Of a stretch of DNA of 64,000 nt, positions 23,859 to 34,966 are shown piece after piece. The DNA is from Loxodes magnus. Taxonomy: Eukaryota; Ciliophora; Karyorelictea; Loxodida; Loxodidae. The notes below the pieces were generated by a model. It made no database searches and was not told where the DNA came from. It worked only from the letters and a program-made list of their open reading frames with translations. Both the position numbers and the translations under genes were made by a program. The stretch spans positions 558,001 to 622,000 of the forward strand of contig CAMPDV010000084.1 of NCBI GenBank assembly GCA_946699065.1, written 5' to 3'. Position 1 is the stretch's first letter. Every line of letters starts with the position of its first letter.

Positions 23859-26040
23859 ATGAATAGTTTTATTTTATTGTTAGTTGACTTTATTTTAAAT
23901 ACATAGAAGTCAGATAATTAATACTATCTTTTCTAGAAGAGTAATAATGAATTACTATAATTAGAATTAATGCTAAGAAACTATTTTTTAGTATATTTCT
24001 TTTATGAATATAAACTGGCTAGCTAGTTTCAAATTAATTAACTAGTAGATTATTTTTAATTAGGAGTGCTAGCTATCATAGATGTAACTAACTCTATAAT
24101 TTTTTCTTATTAAATATATTTAGAATGCTAAAAGACTAACACAATACATCTTATTGCAGGATTACAACACAAGTAAAGAGATAAGTTCTTTAACTATTCA
24201 GTTTTATTTCTCCAAGCACTTAAGAAAAATCTCTTATAATATAGAACTTTTTAGATTATTTGGAGTGAAAGAATGTAGCCTTTTATAGGAAGAAATATAA
24301 ATAGTTATGGATTAATTGCATGATTCTCATTTAAAAGTTAGACTTAGACTTTTACTGTAAACTATAAAGAATAAGAAAAACAAAATTAATTTATAGGATC
24401 CATATTAAAATTTCTTGGAAGTATATGTATATTTCAATTAGACTCATAAATAACTATAGAAATATTCAAAAATAGCTAAAATATTATATTAACATAAAAG
24501 ATATTCTAATTCATCTTTTACTCCTATCAACCTTCGCAATTTTAAGAACCATTGGAATTTCAAATATCCTAGAGACACTAATTTTAATCACTTCTGAGCT
24601 ATTTAGCTCTAAAGCAGAATTAGAGTGATATATTTTAGAAGCTTATTTAAGTGAATTAAGCAAGTAAATAAATGAAAATAATAATTGAAAAATAATAAAA
24701 AGAAATTTATAAAGTATAAACTTTAATTATAAGATATTTAATTTTAAAACTAACAATTAATAGAAGTAGGAGTCATTACTAGTTAATATGTTTACCTTAA
24801 TAAATCAATTATCTTTACAGGAGTAATTTAATAAATACCTAACTTTTAAAATATATGTAATGAAATATCATTTTTAGTTAATTAATATTTGTATGATGGA
24901 AACTTAAAGGAATAAGTTCATATATATGTTTAAGTTTTGAATTTTTAATTTAGGTTGAATAAATAAATGAGGGAGAAGATATACTAAAATACTATAAAAT
25001 GTAAGATAAAGGATATTACATTGGCAATAATAAATAATGGTTAAAAAAGTAGAAACTGAATATTGAAGGATCTAAAACAAATAGAAATTACAATGTTTTT
25101 TTTTAAACTTTTTAAATGATCATACAGGGATAAGAATTTTTGTATAAAAAAATAAATTAATATCAGCTTTAGGTACAATTTGCTCTATTGAAACACTATC
25201 AAACAAACAAAATATCCCTATTTGTCTGAATTTTTCCATCAAATGCTTGTATGTCATTCTTGCAAGTTAAAATAATTAATTTTATTATATTTTTAAAACC
25301 GCCATAGTTGTTCGAAGGTGAACAACAAGGGCATCTACATCAGAGGTTGGGGAAGTAAAGTACCCATAATCGACTTTATGTCTTCCTCTGCTTTGGTTTG
25401 GCCTCGAGACATAAGATTCTTAGACCTTCGACACTGGCTTGGCTTAGTTTAGTTTTAATTCTGGAACGAAAAAGAAATAATATTGCGAGCTTCATCAGAG
25501 GTGGGGAATTTAAGTACCCATAATTGACACATGTCGTCCTCTGCTTTGGTGATGCAATGAGACACAATCCTACCATGTCCTTGGACCTCCAGCAAGTATT
25601 AAAGATTACGAGTATTCTAAAATTATATCAGTATTGAACATTTTTATCAGTACTGAATAATTATACTAGTATTGAACAAGGTCTACCAGTATCTGATAAT
25701 TTTATCAGTAACAAACATTCTTGTCAGTATGAAGCATTTTTTTAAAGAGCTGGGCACCAATGAGAGTGCTACGCGCTCTATAATCAAATTAATTTATTAA
25801 TTAATTTATTATTTATGAAAAACTTGCTTTATAATAATAATATTTGAGGAAAATCATAGGGTGAAGATATTAAAGCAGAGCCATAAAAATGAGAAATTTT
25901 AATACTAAATCCTTAAGAACTAACAGAATTTCCATAAAAACTTAAAGATAATGAAGAATATTGAAAACCCTGATTCGAGAAATTTAAAAAGAGGAGGTAG
26001 AAAAGGAATGCGTATTTGTATACAAATTGAGTTTGGCTAC
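23859..26040 (+). pseudogene. Receptor pseudogene, paralogue of 54238-58101
   Basis: ATG 23859 starts a signal-peptide-like sequence (MNSFILLLVDFIL). The following DNA aligns with the first 1700 bp or so of the intact receptor gene: LAIIDVTNSIIFS, IYLECQK and HLIAGLQ are kept. A one-base deletion near 24212 shifts the frame. The homology is then split by the S2 element (25289-25798) and resumes at 25813 with the paralogue of the next coding block (sites matching IWGKSLGQGIE and LNPQELRELP). It stops near 26040, so the second half of the ligand domain and all membrane segments are missing. Confidence 0.75.
25289..25798 (+). mobile_element. SINE-like S element, copy S2, longest
   Basis: The body runs from ccgccatagttg (25299) to ctctataatcaaatt. 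It opens with a hairpin ttgttc-gaaggt-gaacaa. Two CAGAGG...CCTCTG stem-loop units follow, then tatcagta-type repeats, a terminal GC-rich hairpin and an A/T tail. The flanks carry aattaattttattat (25274-25288) and aattaatttattat (25799-25812), a target-site duplication with one length difference. The intact receptor gene at 54238 shows the uninterrupted target, so the boundaries are well supported. Confidence 0.8.
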
Positions 26041-26645
26041 TCTTCATAATAATTATGATGAATTTTTATTTAATTCCAGGAAACTTTGTTATACATATTT
26101 CAGACTAATTTAATTTTTAAATTTCTTTTATACTCCAAAATGGTTTTCTTCTTGAACTTTCCTTGAGCTAGAATAATAAAAGATCAATTATAGGGTATTT
26201 ATAGCAAATAGCTTATATTCTAATACTTTAGCATACTTATCTCAGTAAAAGAATTTTAAAATAGAGCATTTTAAATAAAGTTGAGATTATACAAATGATA
26301 AGCATTTTCTAGCTTTCTTAAATATTTGCTATAAAATTAGTAAATCTCTATATTTCTTTAAAATAATATGAAGATTAGCTATTTATAAGTAAATCAGCTT
26401 AATTACGTTAAACTAAATTAAGTCTTTAACTAAATTAATATAAATTAAAGTATCTACTTAAAATTTATCTCTAAGCATAAAAAACTATAAAAGTCCAGAA
26501 TTGGATGAATATAAGATTCTTTCTATTTAATTTAAAAATATCAATCTATTAATAGAAAAGTATTAGCCATTAAACGCTTATAAGCAAAAACTAATTAGCT
26601 ATTATCCATTATTTAATATAAACTGTTTTTATTAACAAATTTACT
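26041..26645. other. AT-rich spacer
   Basis: No gene recognised. It separates the receptor pseudogene from the L2 element. Confidence 0.4.
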
Positions 26646-27375
26646 ATTTCTTGGAAAAATCTCTTCTATGCAGGATCCATCCCAATCGTTTTACGATTAG
26701 CAAAGCATATTCTAAGAACTCAAAGTTATGCAATAGGAGAATTTTAAACTTTTAAAAAACGTATAAGAGCTAGAAGGAAAAATTGCATACCTAATGTCTA
26801 ATACCTAAATACTAAAAAATGAAAATTTAAAACAGTTAATTCGAGTATTGAGCAAAAAGAATCCAAATTCAATCAATTAACTGAATTGACTGAAAGCTTA
26901 TTTCTAAAAAATACAACAAAAATGCCCCATGGATGTGGAACCGAATCTTCAATCAGCAAAAATTCCGATAGTAAAAAATAGAAAATAATGCTTTTATTGC
27001 AAGAAATATGGAAACTTTTTAAGATATTGCTGAAAATTCTAGAAAAAATAAAAACTTGAAAACTTTAATTTACGGAGATCCATAAGTAATCTATACTGCA
27101 CTCCGGACGGTTTACTATAAAGATAAAAGATGTACATAGGGAATTAATTCTTGAAGGACATAAATATCTCTATAAAGAAAAAATTTGAATATGCTTGAAT
27201 CGAACTCGATTGAACTAAGATACCTTTTATTAAAAAGGGTTAACAGAATACTGGAAGATATGTATTCAAAGAAGAAGCCCAAAAGAATACTGGAAATGGA
27301 ATAATATTTAGCACAGTGTAAACTTTAAAACAGGATGTACCTTATTGATAGGAGGAATCACTATAATTAATTATT
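26646..27375 (+). mobile_element. Gag-only retroposon, L family, intact copy L2
   Basis: The leader atttcttgg and the sequence up to the ATG align with L1, L3 and the copy at 4136-4500, which defines the 5' end. The body carries a complete ORF (separate entry). The 3' end, gatgtaccttattgatagga then atcactataattaa, matches the 3' ends of L1 and L3, and the tail is (TTA)n-like. No clear target-site duplication was seen. This is the only copy of its family here with an unbroken ORF, so it may be the youngest. Confidence 0.75.
26668..27348 (+). CDS. Coiled-coil zinc-knuckle protein (Gag-like), 226 aa
   Basis: ATG 26668 to TGA 27346-27348 is one frame with TAA/TAG as Gln and internal TGA as Trp. 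The N-terminal half is a coiled coil (SIFQELKVMQQENFKLL, NVQELEGK). At codons 108-121 lies C-F-Y-C-K-K-Y-G-N-F-L-R-Y-C, a C-X2-C-X4-x-X4-C knuckle whose His is Asn. It is followed by WKF, then NLYCTPDG at about codon 147, and a basic tail with TGRYVFKEEAQKNTG. Zinc knuckles of this type bind nucleic acid in Gag and ORF1 proteins, so RNA packaging is the likely role (inference). The TGA codons in NQLNWLKA and YCWKF are conserved in the copy at 37557. No enzyme domain is present. Confidence 0.7.
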
Positions 27376-27701
27376 ATTTTTATATTTTATCCAAAGTAGA
27401 AATAAAGATATTATTTAGTATTTGATAAGTTACATTGGTATTTTTTATAAAGAATTCTATAAAACTCATATTTATCTCTTAATGTTCTCAAGTAAAAAAA
27501 ATAGAATATATAATCTACAAGTACTTTTAACTTAAATTTTATTATCAAAGTATGAGAATCAAGATATTAAAAATTAAAATTAATTAATAAGTATACCAAT
27601 CAACAAAGTACTTATATACTAAAAGTCGTTTATATAAGTTAATGATTTAACTTAAAAAATTTAAAATATTTTAAATAAACATAATAATAAGTTTTTGATT
27701 A

Positions 27702-28763
27702 ATGTAAAGTTAGTTGTTTCAAGGATAAAGCTAAAAAATTTGAATTGTGAAATAATTATAGAGAAAAGCTACCATAGTAAAGTAGAGGACATTTTTTTCG
27801 TTGTTATTTAGTTTGATTTCTTAATAGTTTTCTATTTAACTGGATGAGATTCACTAAAATTTTTCACAGAATTTTCCTATACATTTTTAATTTCCATCTA
27901 ATATTTATCATTTTTTTCTAATATATATTACATTGCATTTGCAACAATTTCCTTTCGATTTATCCAGTCCTTTGCTTTCAGCTTTAAACTTCGGTTCAGT
28001 ACTTGAACTAGATTCATAAAAGGAAAGCGGATCTAGCTTAATAACTCCAACTTAAGCATCGTTTACAAAAATTTGAATACTCTACTTAGAACATTCTTCC
28101 TCAAATTTAATTTTGCAAATCTCTACATCGCCACTATTGCTGTAAATAGTTCATTATACATATTTACTATTTTAAGAATAAAAAATCTAACTTTATGCTA
28201 GGAATAATAAATTTCCATAATTACTTTTATCTTATCATTCAAGAAATCTTATCTCTTTAGCTAAAAATGTTTCCCGTCCAATCTTAACTTTCAACTTAAC
28301 TTTTGAGAATTAGTCATTGTAAGAGTTAATTTAATTTGATGCGAAAGAACTTGGGAAATTTCCTTCTATGGGAATTTAGGCGATTGCCATTGAAGATTGC
28401 TATATGTCCTGAATTCCAGGTTATATTCCTGATTAAATTATTGGCTACATTGCTTGTTACATTTCAGGTTACAAGATATTAAAATTTTCTGGTTAATTTC
28501 TTGATTATATACTAGGATTTATATATGGCTGCTCTACTGATTATACAATTTCATTTCTTTCTAATGCAATTTAAGTATAATTTGCCTGCTATAACCCTTA
28601 CTAATTTCCTTAATAAACTCCAGGTAAATTTGGGTTTGCTTCAGATTTTTATTCAGTCTATGATCCACCTTTGAGTTTAGCTAGACCGATAGGAATATGT
28701 AACTAACTATAGCTCTATTAAACTAGGAGTTCTTTTAGATAGGCAGGTAGCATATTTAAATGA
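27702..28763 (+). CDS. GYIP-repeat protein, copy 2, intact, 353 aa
   Basis: ATG 27702 to TGA 28761-28763 is a single open frame under the all-sense reading. It aligns along its length with the broken gene at 1104-2170: RKATIVKQ versus RKAAIAKQ, then QNFP, LDSQK, SFTKI, LILQIST and NNKFP. The C-terminal repeat is degenerate (IPGYIPDQIIGYIACYIS), then comes an NPYQFPQQTPG block and the shared DPPLSL before the end. The function is unknown. The central domain is hydrophobic and beta-like, and tails of this sort often mediate assembly or membrane association, which is only a suggestion. ATG choice is uncertain by about 20 codons. The other copy has a longer N-terminus with LKLQIKINFKLKDIY. Confidence 0.6.
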
Positions 28764-30370
28764 TTTAAAAGCTAAATATGAAAATAAAGAATTTAAATTC
28801 TTTAGCATATAAAATGGCTTTGGAATAAACAAAATAACTAGCCAAGCTTAGCTTTATTTTATATTTACTAACACATTCATTAATCCTACCTTTTAATACT
28901 TGCTTGGTTTTTTAATATGATAGATAGAAGTATTGATATTAGTTATATTTAAATAATGGTATTTTGCAGGGATAGTGACATCTAATATAGCTATATTTTA
29001 AAAGAGTAGAAATATAATAAACATAAAGTAGATTTAATAAAAGTGCTTTAAATGTTTAAATAGCAGATTATTACAATTTGTCTACAGCACTTTAATTAAA
29101 TAAATACACTAATCATATAAATTAAGTTTTAGTTAATTATCTCTATATCATAATGAAAACCTCTTTATTTACACAGGAAATCTTATTTAAAAATAAATTA
29201 TCCAAGAAAACTTATTTAATGCTGCTATTTTAATTCAATAAAAAGAGAAAGTTTAGATTTAACTTTTAAGAAGCAAACAAATAAGTAATAATGAATCTAC
29301 TTATTATGATTATTATTAATTCAATGTATACATAATTTACCTAATAATTACTTCAATGGAGCTACAATTATTAAAATTATTAAATTTAAAGTTATATTTA
29401 CATTTACTATTATGGATGAAAGCAATAGATGTATAAAAACATTTTAACGATTTTCAAATAATACTTTAATCATATTTAATAAAAATGATATGGAAAAATT
29501 GTTTATTCTTCCTTTAATTGAAATAAAAAGCGAAATTTATAGAATTCTCTTTACTAAAATATAAAATATAATTAATCAAATTTTTATTTATATGGTTTTC
29601 ATAAATAAGGGATAATCATAATTAATTTAAATCATTTCTATTTTACAATTTTTTAGTTTTAGCTTGAAATACGAGGTAAGAGAAAAAACCAAATTATAGC
29701 CTTACGAAAAGGTTACTTTATAAATTAAAAGATAAAATATAATAAGTTATGTCTTAAGATAAACAACTTTACCAAAATTAAAAGCTTATTTTATATAAAA
29801 GGAATAATTAGTTAGCATAATATATATAATTTATAAACTTTTTAACTGAAAAATATGGCAGGCTGCTTTATTTTAGATAAAGAATTTTAGGAAAAAGTTA
29901 ATGCTTCGATAATATCTGTATTTGTGAAGATTTTTCTAAATTGAACTATAAAATTTTCATTAAGTTTTCTCTAAAAAAATTTGAAGCTTGATGTTAGCCT
30001 TGATATCTATGATATATCCTTTTAATTTTTAAGAGAATTAAATATTTGAATTAGTTAATAAATGATTATTTTCTAAAAGAGTATTTATTTCTTTAAAATT
30101 GAATTCTTTTAAATTTAAGGAAAATACTAGCAATCAATTTAGCATTGTTAAAGAATGATAAGCTAGGATTTTGAAAATTTTTAAACTTCAAAGAATTCAA
30201 ATATAGTAATTCTAATTTTTTTATATCTTAAAGAAATTAATTTAAAATTATTATTTCCTAAATAAAATAAAATTGATTTGCAATTTTCCTTTTTCGAGTA
30301 TTTCAAATATATATTGTAATTAGCAGCTTATGCTTAAAATGCATATCAAAAATAATTGTAAATTCAGTTT
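28764..30370. other. AT-rich spacer
   Basis: About 1.6 kb without a recognised gene. The sequence near 29880-30200 has patches with coding-like texture, but I could not find a consistent frame or motif. Confidence 0.4.
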
Positions 30371-30374
30371 TTCC

Positions 30375-31225
30375 GAGCTCTGGAACTCGTGCAATCTCAC
30401 CTTCCATGCTCAGTCTTTCTTCCTTTTAAGATTAATCTTTCTCTATATCATTTTCCTTCGCTATGATTTATTTTGCTGTGTTTTCTTAAAATTTTCTATC
30501 TTTAATTGATTTCCACTACTTATATTACTTGAAACTTTATTAAGATATTATGGAGATTAGCAATTGTAGCATCACTTACGTGGCTTGATTATTCTCAATT
30601 TTGGTTCTTCTATTTTTATTTCAATCTCCACTTGTTATACTAAAATCTTATTTTGTTAAACTTTGAAGTGATATATGAAGTTCTAAATTAATTCTTTGTA
30701 GTTTAAGATGCTGAAAATATTCGTCCTATTTTCTTCAGCTAAGCTGAAACACAGTTTTGGTTGTTCTGAATATTGAAAAATACATTCTTTTAACGTTTTT
30801 AGTTCTCATTTTTGGTTACATCATATTGATTTTTCTTCTTAAGTTTTCCTGTGAGTTTCTAGTTGAGATGTTTGAGATTCTATAGTTCTTTTTTGACGTT
30901 GACGACAATTAGTGCAAATTGAGCATTATTGATTAGCTCAGTTCCGAAATCAAAGAAATTTTATTTCTTGTACCTCAACAATTTTTTTTTCGTTTGCATG
31001 GTTTTACTTCGACTGTTGGTTTTTCCGGTTTATTCTATTTATTATTTCTTATTTGTTCTTTCCCATTCATTCCCCTTATTGCTAGGTAAGGAGATATTTG
31101 CCTTGCTTAACTCCCTCTACGAGTTTTTCAATAATTTTGAAATAAATTTTGCTTAACTATTAAATCAAATAAATTTAGGAAATAAAAGAAAAGCAAGGTT
31201 AAAATTTTCAGGAAGGGGTTTTTTG
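30375..31225 (-). mobile_element. Gag-only retroposon, decayed copy M5
   Basis: The minus strand reads as a coiled coil (VKKELQNLKHLNQKL and onward). Near 30580 a knuckle remnant C-Y-N-C-Q-S-P-Q-Y-L-N-K follows, with the His replaced by Tyr and the last Cys lost by a frameshift. The preceding Trp is a TGA codon. The 3' end near 30375 folds as CGAG-ttccagag-CTCG. The limits are approximate and no target-site duplication was found. Confidence 0.55.
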
Positions 31226-31229
31226 CCAC

Positions 31230-32081
31230 CTCATGAAAGTAGGGTGGAAAGCCAGAAACGTTAATTCTCAAATACATGTTTACACTTCAATCGATTAAAC
31301 TTTAATTTTTACTTGATCTGAAATTAAAATTTGTAGCCTAATAGATAAAAAAGAGAAAAGTATAAATATAGTCATAAGTGAAATATTAATAAATATATAC
31401 TTTCATCAAAATTTAATTTTTTTATATATTTTATACTTTTTTTTACTTAAAGCTACTAATTCAATTACTATTTTATAATTACTCTAATCATTTACCTTTT
31501 ACATTTTGTCATATAAATGCTTTAAACATTTTGTGCTTATTATAAAATAATAGACTATCTAATAAAATAAATTTAATAGTAGTGTTATAGCTAAATTTTA
31601 AATCTAAAGGCATTAAGTGCTTCATTTTTACCTCATAATTATATTTTACTCATAAAGTATCCTAGAACTTTACCCTGATATTTTAAAACATATTCGAAAA
31701 AATTTAGTTTATTAAAGCAAAAATCTTTAGAAATTAAATTACCAACTAAGAAAATAAATTATATAGAATGATTGAAGTGACTATATTACTGTTATAGTCG
31801 CTAATTAATTCTAGAAATAATATTTGTGATATAATCATTAATGAAACATCAGCCTTTTTATACTAAAAATGTAGAAAATAATTTTTATGCTTATCAACTT
31901 AGGGATCCTAATGCAGCATTTTGAGAAGTCTAATAAGCATTAAAATTTATATTTTTATTGAATTTAATCTGGTTCATATAACTTAAAATTAGTTATTTAT
32001 ATACTTTGGTATATGCTAAAATAAGCTTTTTAAAAGAAATAGTAAGTTAATAATTAATAATTGAGATTTTTATAAAATACT
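31230..32081. other. AT-rich spacer
   Basis: No gene recognised between the M5 and M6 elements. Confidence 0.4.
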
Positions 32082-32099
32082 TTTAGAAAATTTCCTTCA

Positions 32100-32981
32100 A
32101 CAATGAAATTAAAATGTTCAACAGTGCCAATCTGGACACTGTTTGAAATAAGTTGTTTTATCAGCAACACTTCTCATCATTCTTGACTTTCTAATGAAAT
32201 TATCTTCACTAAGGTCTTCTCAGTTTCTTTGATTTCTTGTTCTATTATTTCAAAAGGTACTTCACATCATTTTTTTCTGTAAATATCTCCGTGCTAGTTG
32301 CAATAGAGCCTCTAGTATTTTTCTTATTCTTTACGCCAAAATTTTTTCTTGAAATTCTAAAATTATTAGCAATTCTTGTACAAATGTCACTTACTCTTAC
32401 AGTAGTAGCATTTCTTCCTTACTTACCTGATTGGTTTTCGATTTATAACCTATTTTTATTCTAATTCCATCTAATTTGTCTAATTAGTTATGTTTGTGCT
32501 AATATTCTTTTGCTTAAAAAATCCAACTCTTGTTTTTATACGATATTTCCAAGCCTTGATGCTTCTTATCTATGTTCAGTTTAAATGTTCCAATATGCTT
32601 GGAATTTCCTTTCTTAATTAATAATTCTAATCTCTAAGTTATCTTATCCAAGCGATAATAAGTTTCTTAGTTCTTAATTTTCCTACTTAAGCACTTTAAT
32701 CTCTTCCTAGAGATTGGATATTTCAAATACTAACTGCTAAATATTGATTTCCTTTTTAATTATCTTTAATGGAAGTTCTTTTCCTGTTATTATATTAGAT
32801 TCCTTTCTTTTTATTACTTTAGGAGTTGTTTATTATAGTTATTAAATTCTTTATTAGTTTTGTAAGTGGGGAGAAGAAGACTCTTGATACTTTTTTTATG
32901 CCTGCTTTTTCTCTAGAGCTTTTTTCTCTTCTTTGCTCAAGAAAAAGCCGGGAACAAGATTTTAAGACTCCATTTTTTTTA
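32100..32981 (-). mobile_element. Gag-only retroposon, A family, full-length copy M6
   Basis: This 882 bp element has a perfect 18 bp target-site duplication, tttagaaaatttccttca, at 32082-32099 and 32982-32999. The minus strand starts with A8 directly before ATG and reads MESQNLVPGFFLSKEEKKAL. The coiled coil (QEEIKVLKQENQELRNLL) and QERKFQAYWNIQ, an A-family block, follow in the same frame for about 200 codons. After one single-base shift the knuckle C-Y-Y-C-K-S-K-W-H-L-Y-K-N-C (32369-32410) is perfect, with Trp from TGA. It is followed by RLYCNQHGDIYRKK and about 60 more residues. The 3' end folds as AACAGTG-t-CCA-gat-TGG-CACTGTT. There is no (TTA)n tail and no reverse transcriptase. It is the best single example of the family. 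Confidence 0.85.
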
Positions 32982-33232
32982 TTTAGAAAATTTCCTTCAG
33001 TTTATAGTAAATTCTATTTAGTATAGAAAAATTTAATAATAGATGCGAGATTGATACAATTATTTCAACATAATGATCTAGTGATTTTTACTTGATACTG
33101 TAAAATATATATATAAAGCTAAAAAATATTTGATATGATGTTATATTTAATAGAAAAGAATAATTTTATATTTTTTAATTTTAGTTAGATTTAAAAATAT
33201 TATAATAAAACCCTTTATTATATATATTATTA

Positions 33233-33690
33233 AATCGCCATAGTTGTTCCAAGGTGAACAATAAGGGACGGCTTCATCAGAGGTTGGGGAAGCTAAGTAC
33301 CCATAATCGACTTTATGTCTTCCTCTGCTTTGGCTTGGCCTCGAGACATCTGCTAGTTTGACCTTCGGCACTTGCTTATTTTAGTTTTTAATTCTGGAAA
33401 TAAAAGGAAATTATTTTTGCGAGCTTCATCAGAGATGGGGAATTTAAGTACCCATAATTGACACATGTCGTCCTCTGCTTTGGTGATGCAATGAGACGCA
33501 ACCCTGCCATATCCTTGAACCTCCAACAAGTATTAAAGATTACGAGTATTCTGAAATTATATCAGTATCTGATAATTTTATCAGTATTGAACAAGGTTTA
33601 TCAGTATGGAACATTTTTAAAGAGCTGCGCACCAACGAGAGTGCTATGCGCTCTATAACCAAATTTATTAATTATTTTATTTATTTATAA
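33233..33690 (+). mobile_element. SINE-like S element, copy S3
   Basis: It starts at tcgccatagttgttcc and ends at gcgctctataaccaaattt plus an (ATTT)n-like tail. It has the same two CAGAGG...CCTCTG units as S1 and S2 but a shorter tatcagta repeat tract, so that internal tract varies in copy number between insertions. No gene is visible at the insertion site, and a duplication cannot be fixed because both flanks are A/T repeats. Confidence 0.8.
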
Positions 33691-34690
33691 CTATTTAAAT
33701 TACTTTATTAAATAAAATAGTTAATAGCAAAAGATATAATTCATATTTAGGATTTTTAATCTATTTAAATACCATTTCTTTTCTTCTTATCATGAAAAAT
33801 TTCAAAACAGCAAATAAAAAATCCAGACAAATATTTTTATCAAAAATAAGCATTCGCAACCAAAATCAGATTTCTATTTAAACTTTATAATTATTAATTT
33901 ATTTAGAAGAGTAAATATGAAAACAAATAATATGTAAAATTTATTTATCATTTTATTCTTTTTTAGAAAAAGCAAACATATTTCTAAACATTTCGCCATT
34001 TTATTTTTGTATTGGTATATTTTATCGACTATCTTGGTATAAAATTTTATAATAGAAAAATCAGGAAAGATAAGCATTAAGAATAATTATATACATTAAT
34101 TTTTACTAAATATAATAATTATTATTGCTCTTTTTTATTAAATAGATGCTTAAAATATTTTAACATAAATTTTATTAATTTTTTTATTATAGTTTCAAAT
34201 TAAGGGCTAGCTAGTTTTATTGTGTGGATCTATCAAATTTAAAATTAAGTTAAATTTTTTATTTTACTCGATAGTCATTTTTATTATTGAAATTTTTTAA
34301 TTAAATAATGAAAAGTATTTAAAGCCAGTTTAGATAAAGAAAATAATCACTAGGAAGTTTAAACAAAACTTTTTATCAAAGTAAACAAATAAATAAAATA
34401 TTTTTACATATTTTGACTTCTCTTACAAAGCCATTACGTCTTTAGTTACTTATTTTAATTTCTTTGATTATAATTTAAACTTTATTCATTTACACTAAGA
34501 ACTATAATATCTAGTAACTACTTCGCATATTATATAAAGTATAATATATTTCTTTGCTATGAAGATGGTCAAAAGCTATTTAGAAAAAGTAATTAATTTT
34601 AATGATCACTTTAATGAAAATATTTTTGCTTATTTGTTTGCTATTCTTTGAATATCTCTATTACAATTTAAGTTTAATTTTTCTTATTTA
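33691..34690. other. AT-rich spacer
   Basis: No recognised gene. Confidence 0.4.
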
Positions 34691-34966
34691 TTTCTTTTAT
34701 TTAATAAAGTAATTCTAATTTTTATTTCTTATACTCCTAATCCATCTCTTACATTTGCTTATCGTTTATTTTATTTTATTCTGGACTCTTACTTTAACTG
34801 CAATAAGCTTTCCTTTCTAATATTTCAGGAATATATTAGGAGACAGTAATTTTAGGTGTAAAACTAAATTTTGTAAGTATAAAGGAAGAAAAGGAAATAA
34901 AATAAGCTAATTAATTAATAAATGAAGATACTCTTTAGAAATTATCTATAGTTTAGTAAAATAAAA
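34691..34966. repeat. Dispersed repeat, arm 2, inverted relative to 16058-16331
   Basis: Reverse-complement match to 16058-16331 over about 275 bp with a few substitutions and small indels. The two copies diverge abruptly on both sides. It has no protein motif or tail. Confidence 0.8.

Noticed and set aside
14740-25520. Hammerhead ribozyme in the S element (complement contains CTGATGA)
   Set aside because: No stem II followed by GAAA and no cleavage-site stem could be placed around it on either strand.
32041-32066. taataattaataattg near M6 as its (TTA)n tail
   Set aside because: It lies outside the perfect 18 bp target-site duplication, so it is flanking DNA and not the element tail.
14639-33371. 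Minus-strand peptides in S elements sharing a VDYGYL / VNYGYL string
   Set aside because: The string comes from the two duplicated stem-loop units. The frames are short, differ between copies, and run against the tail-defined strand of the element, so I treat the element as non-coding.
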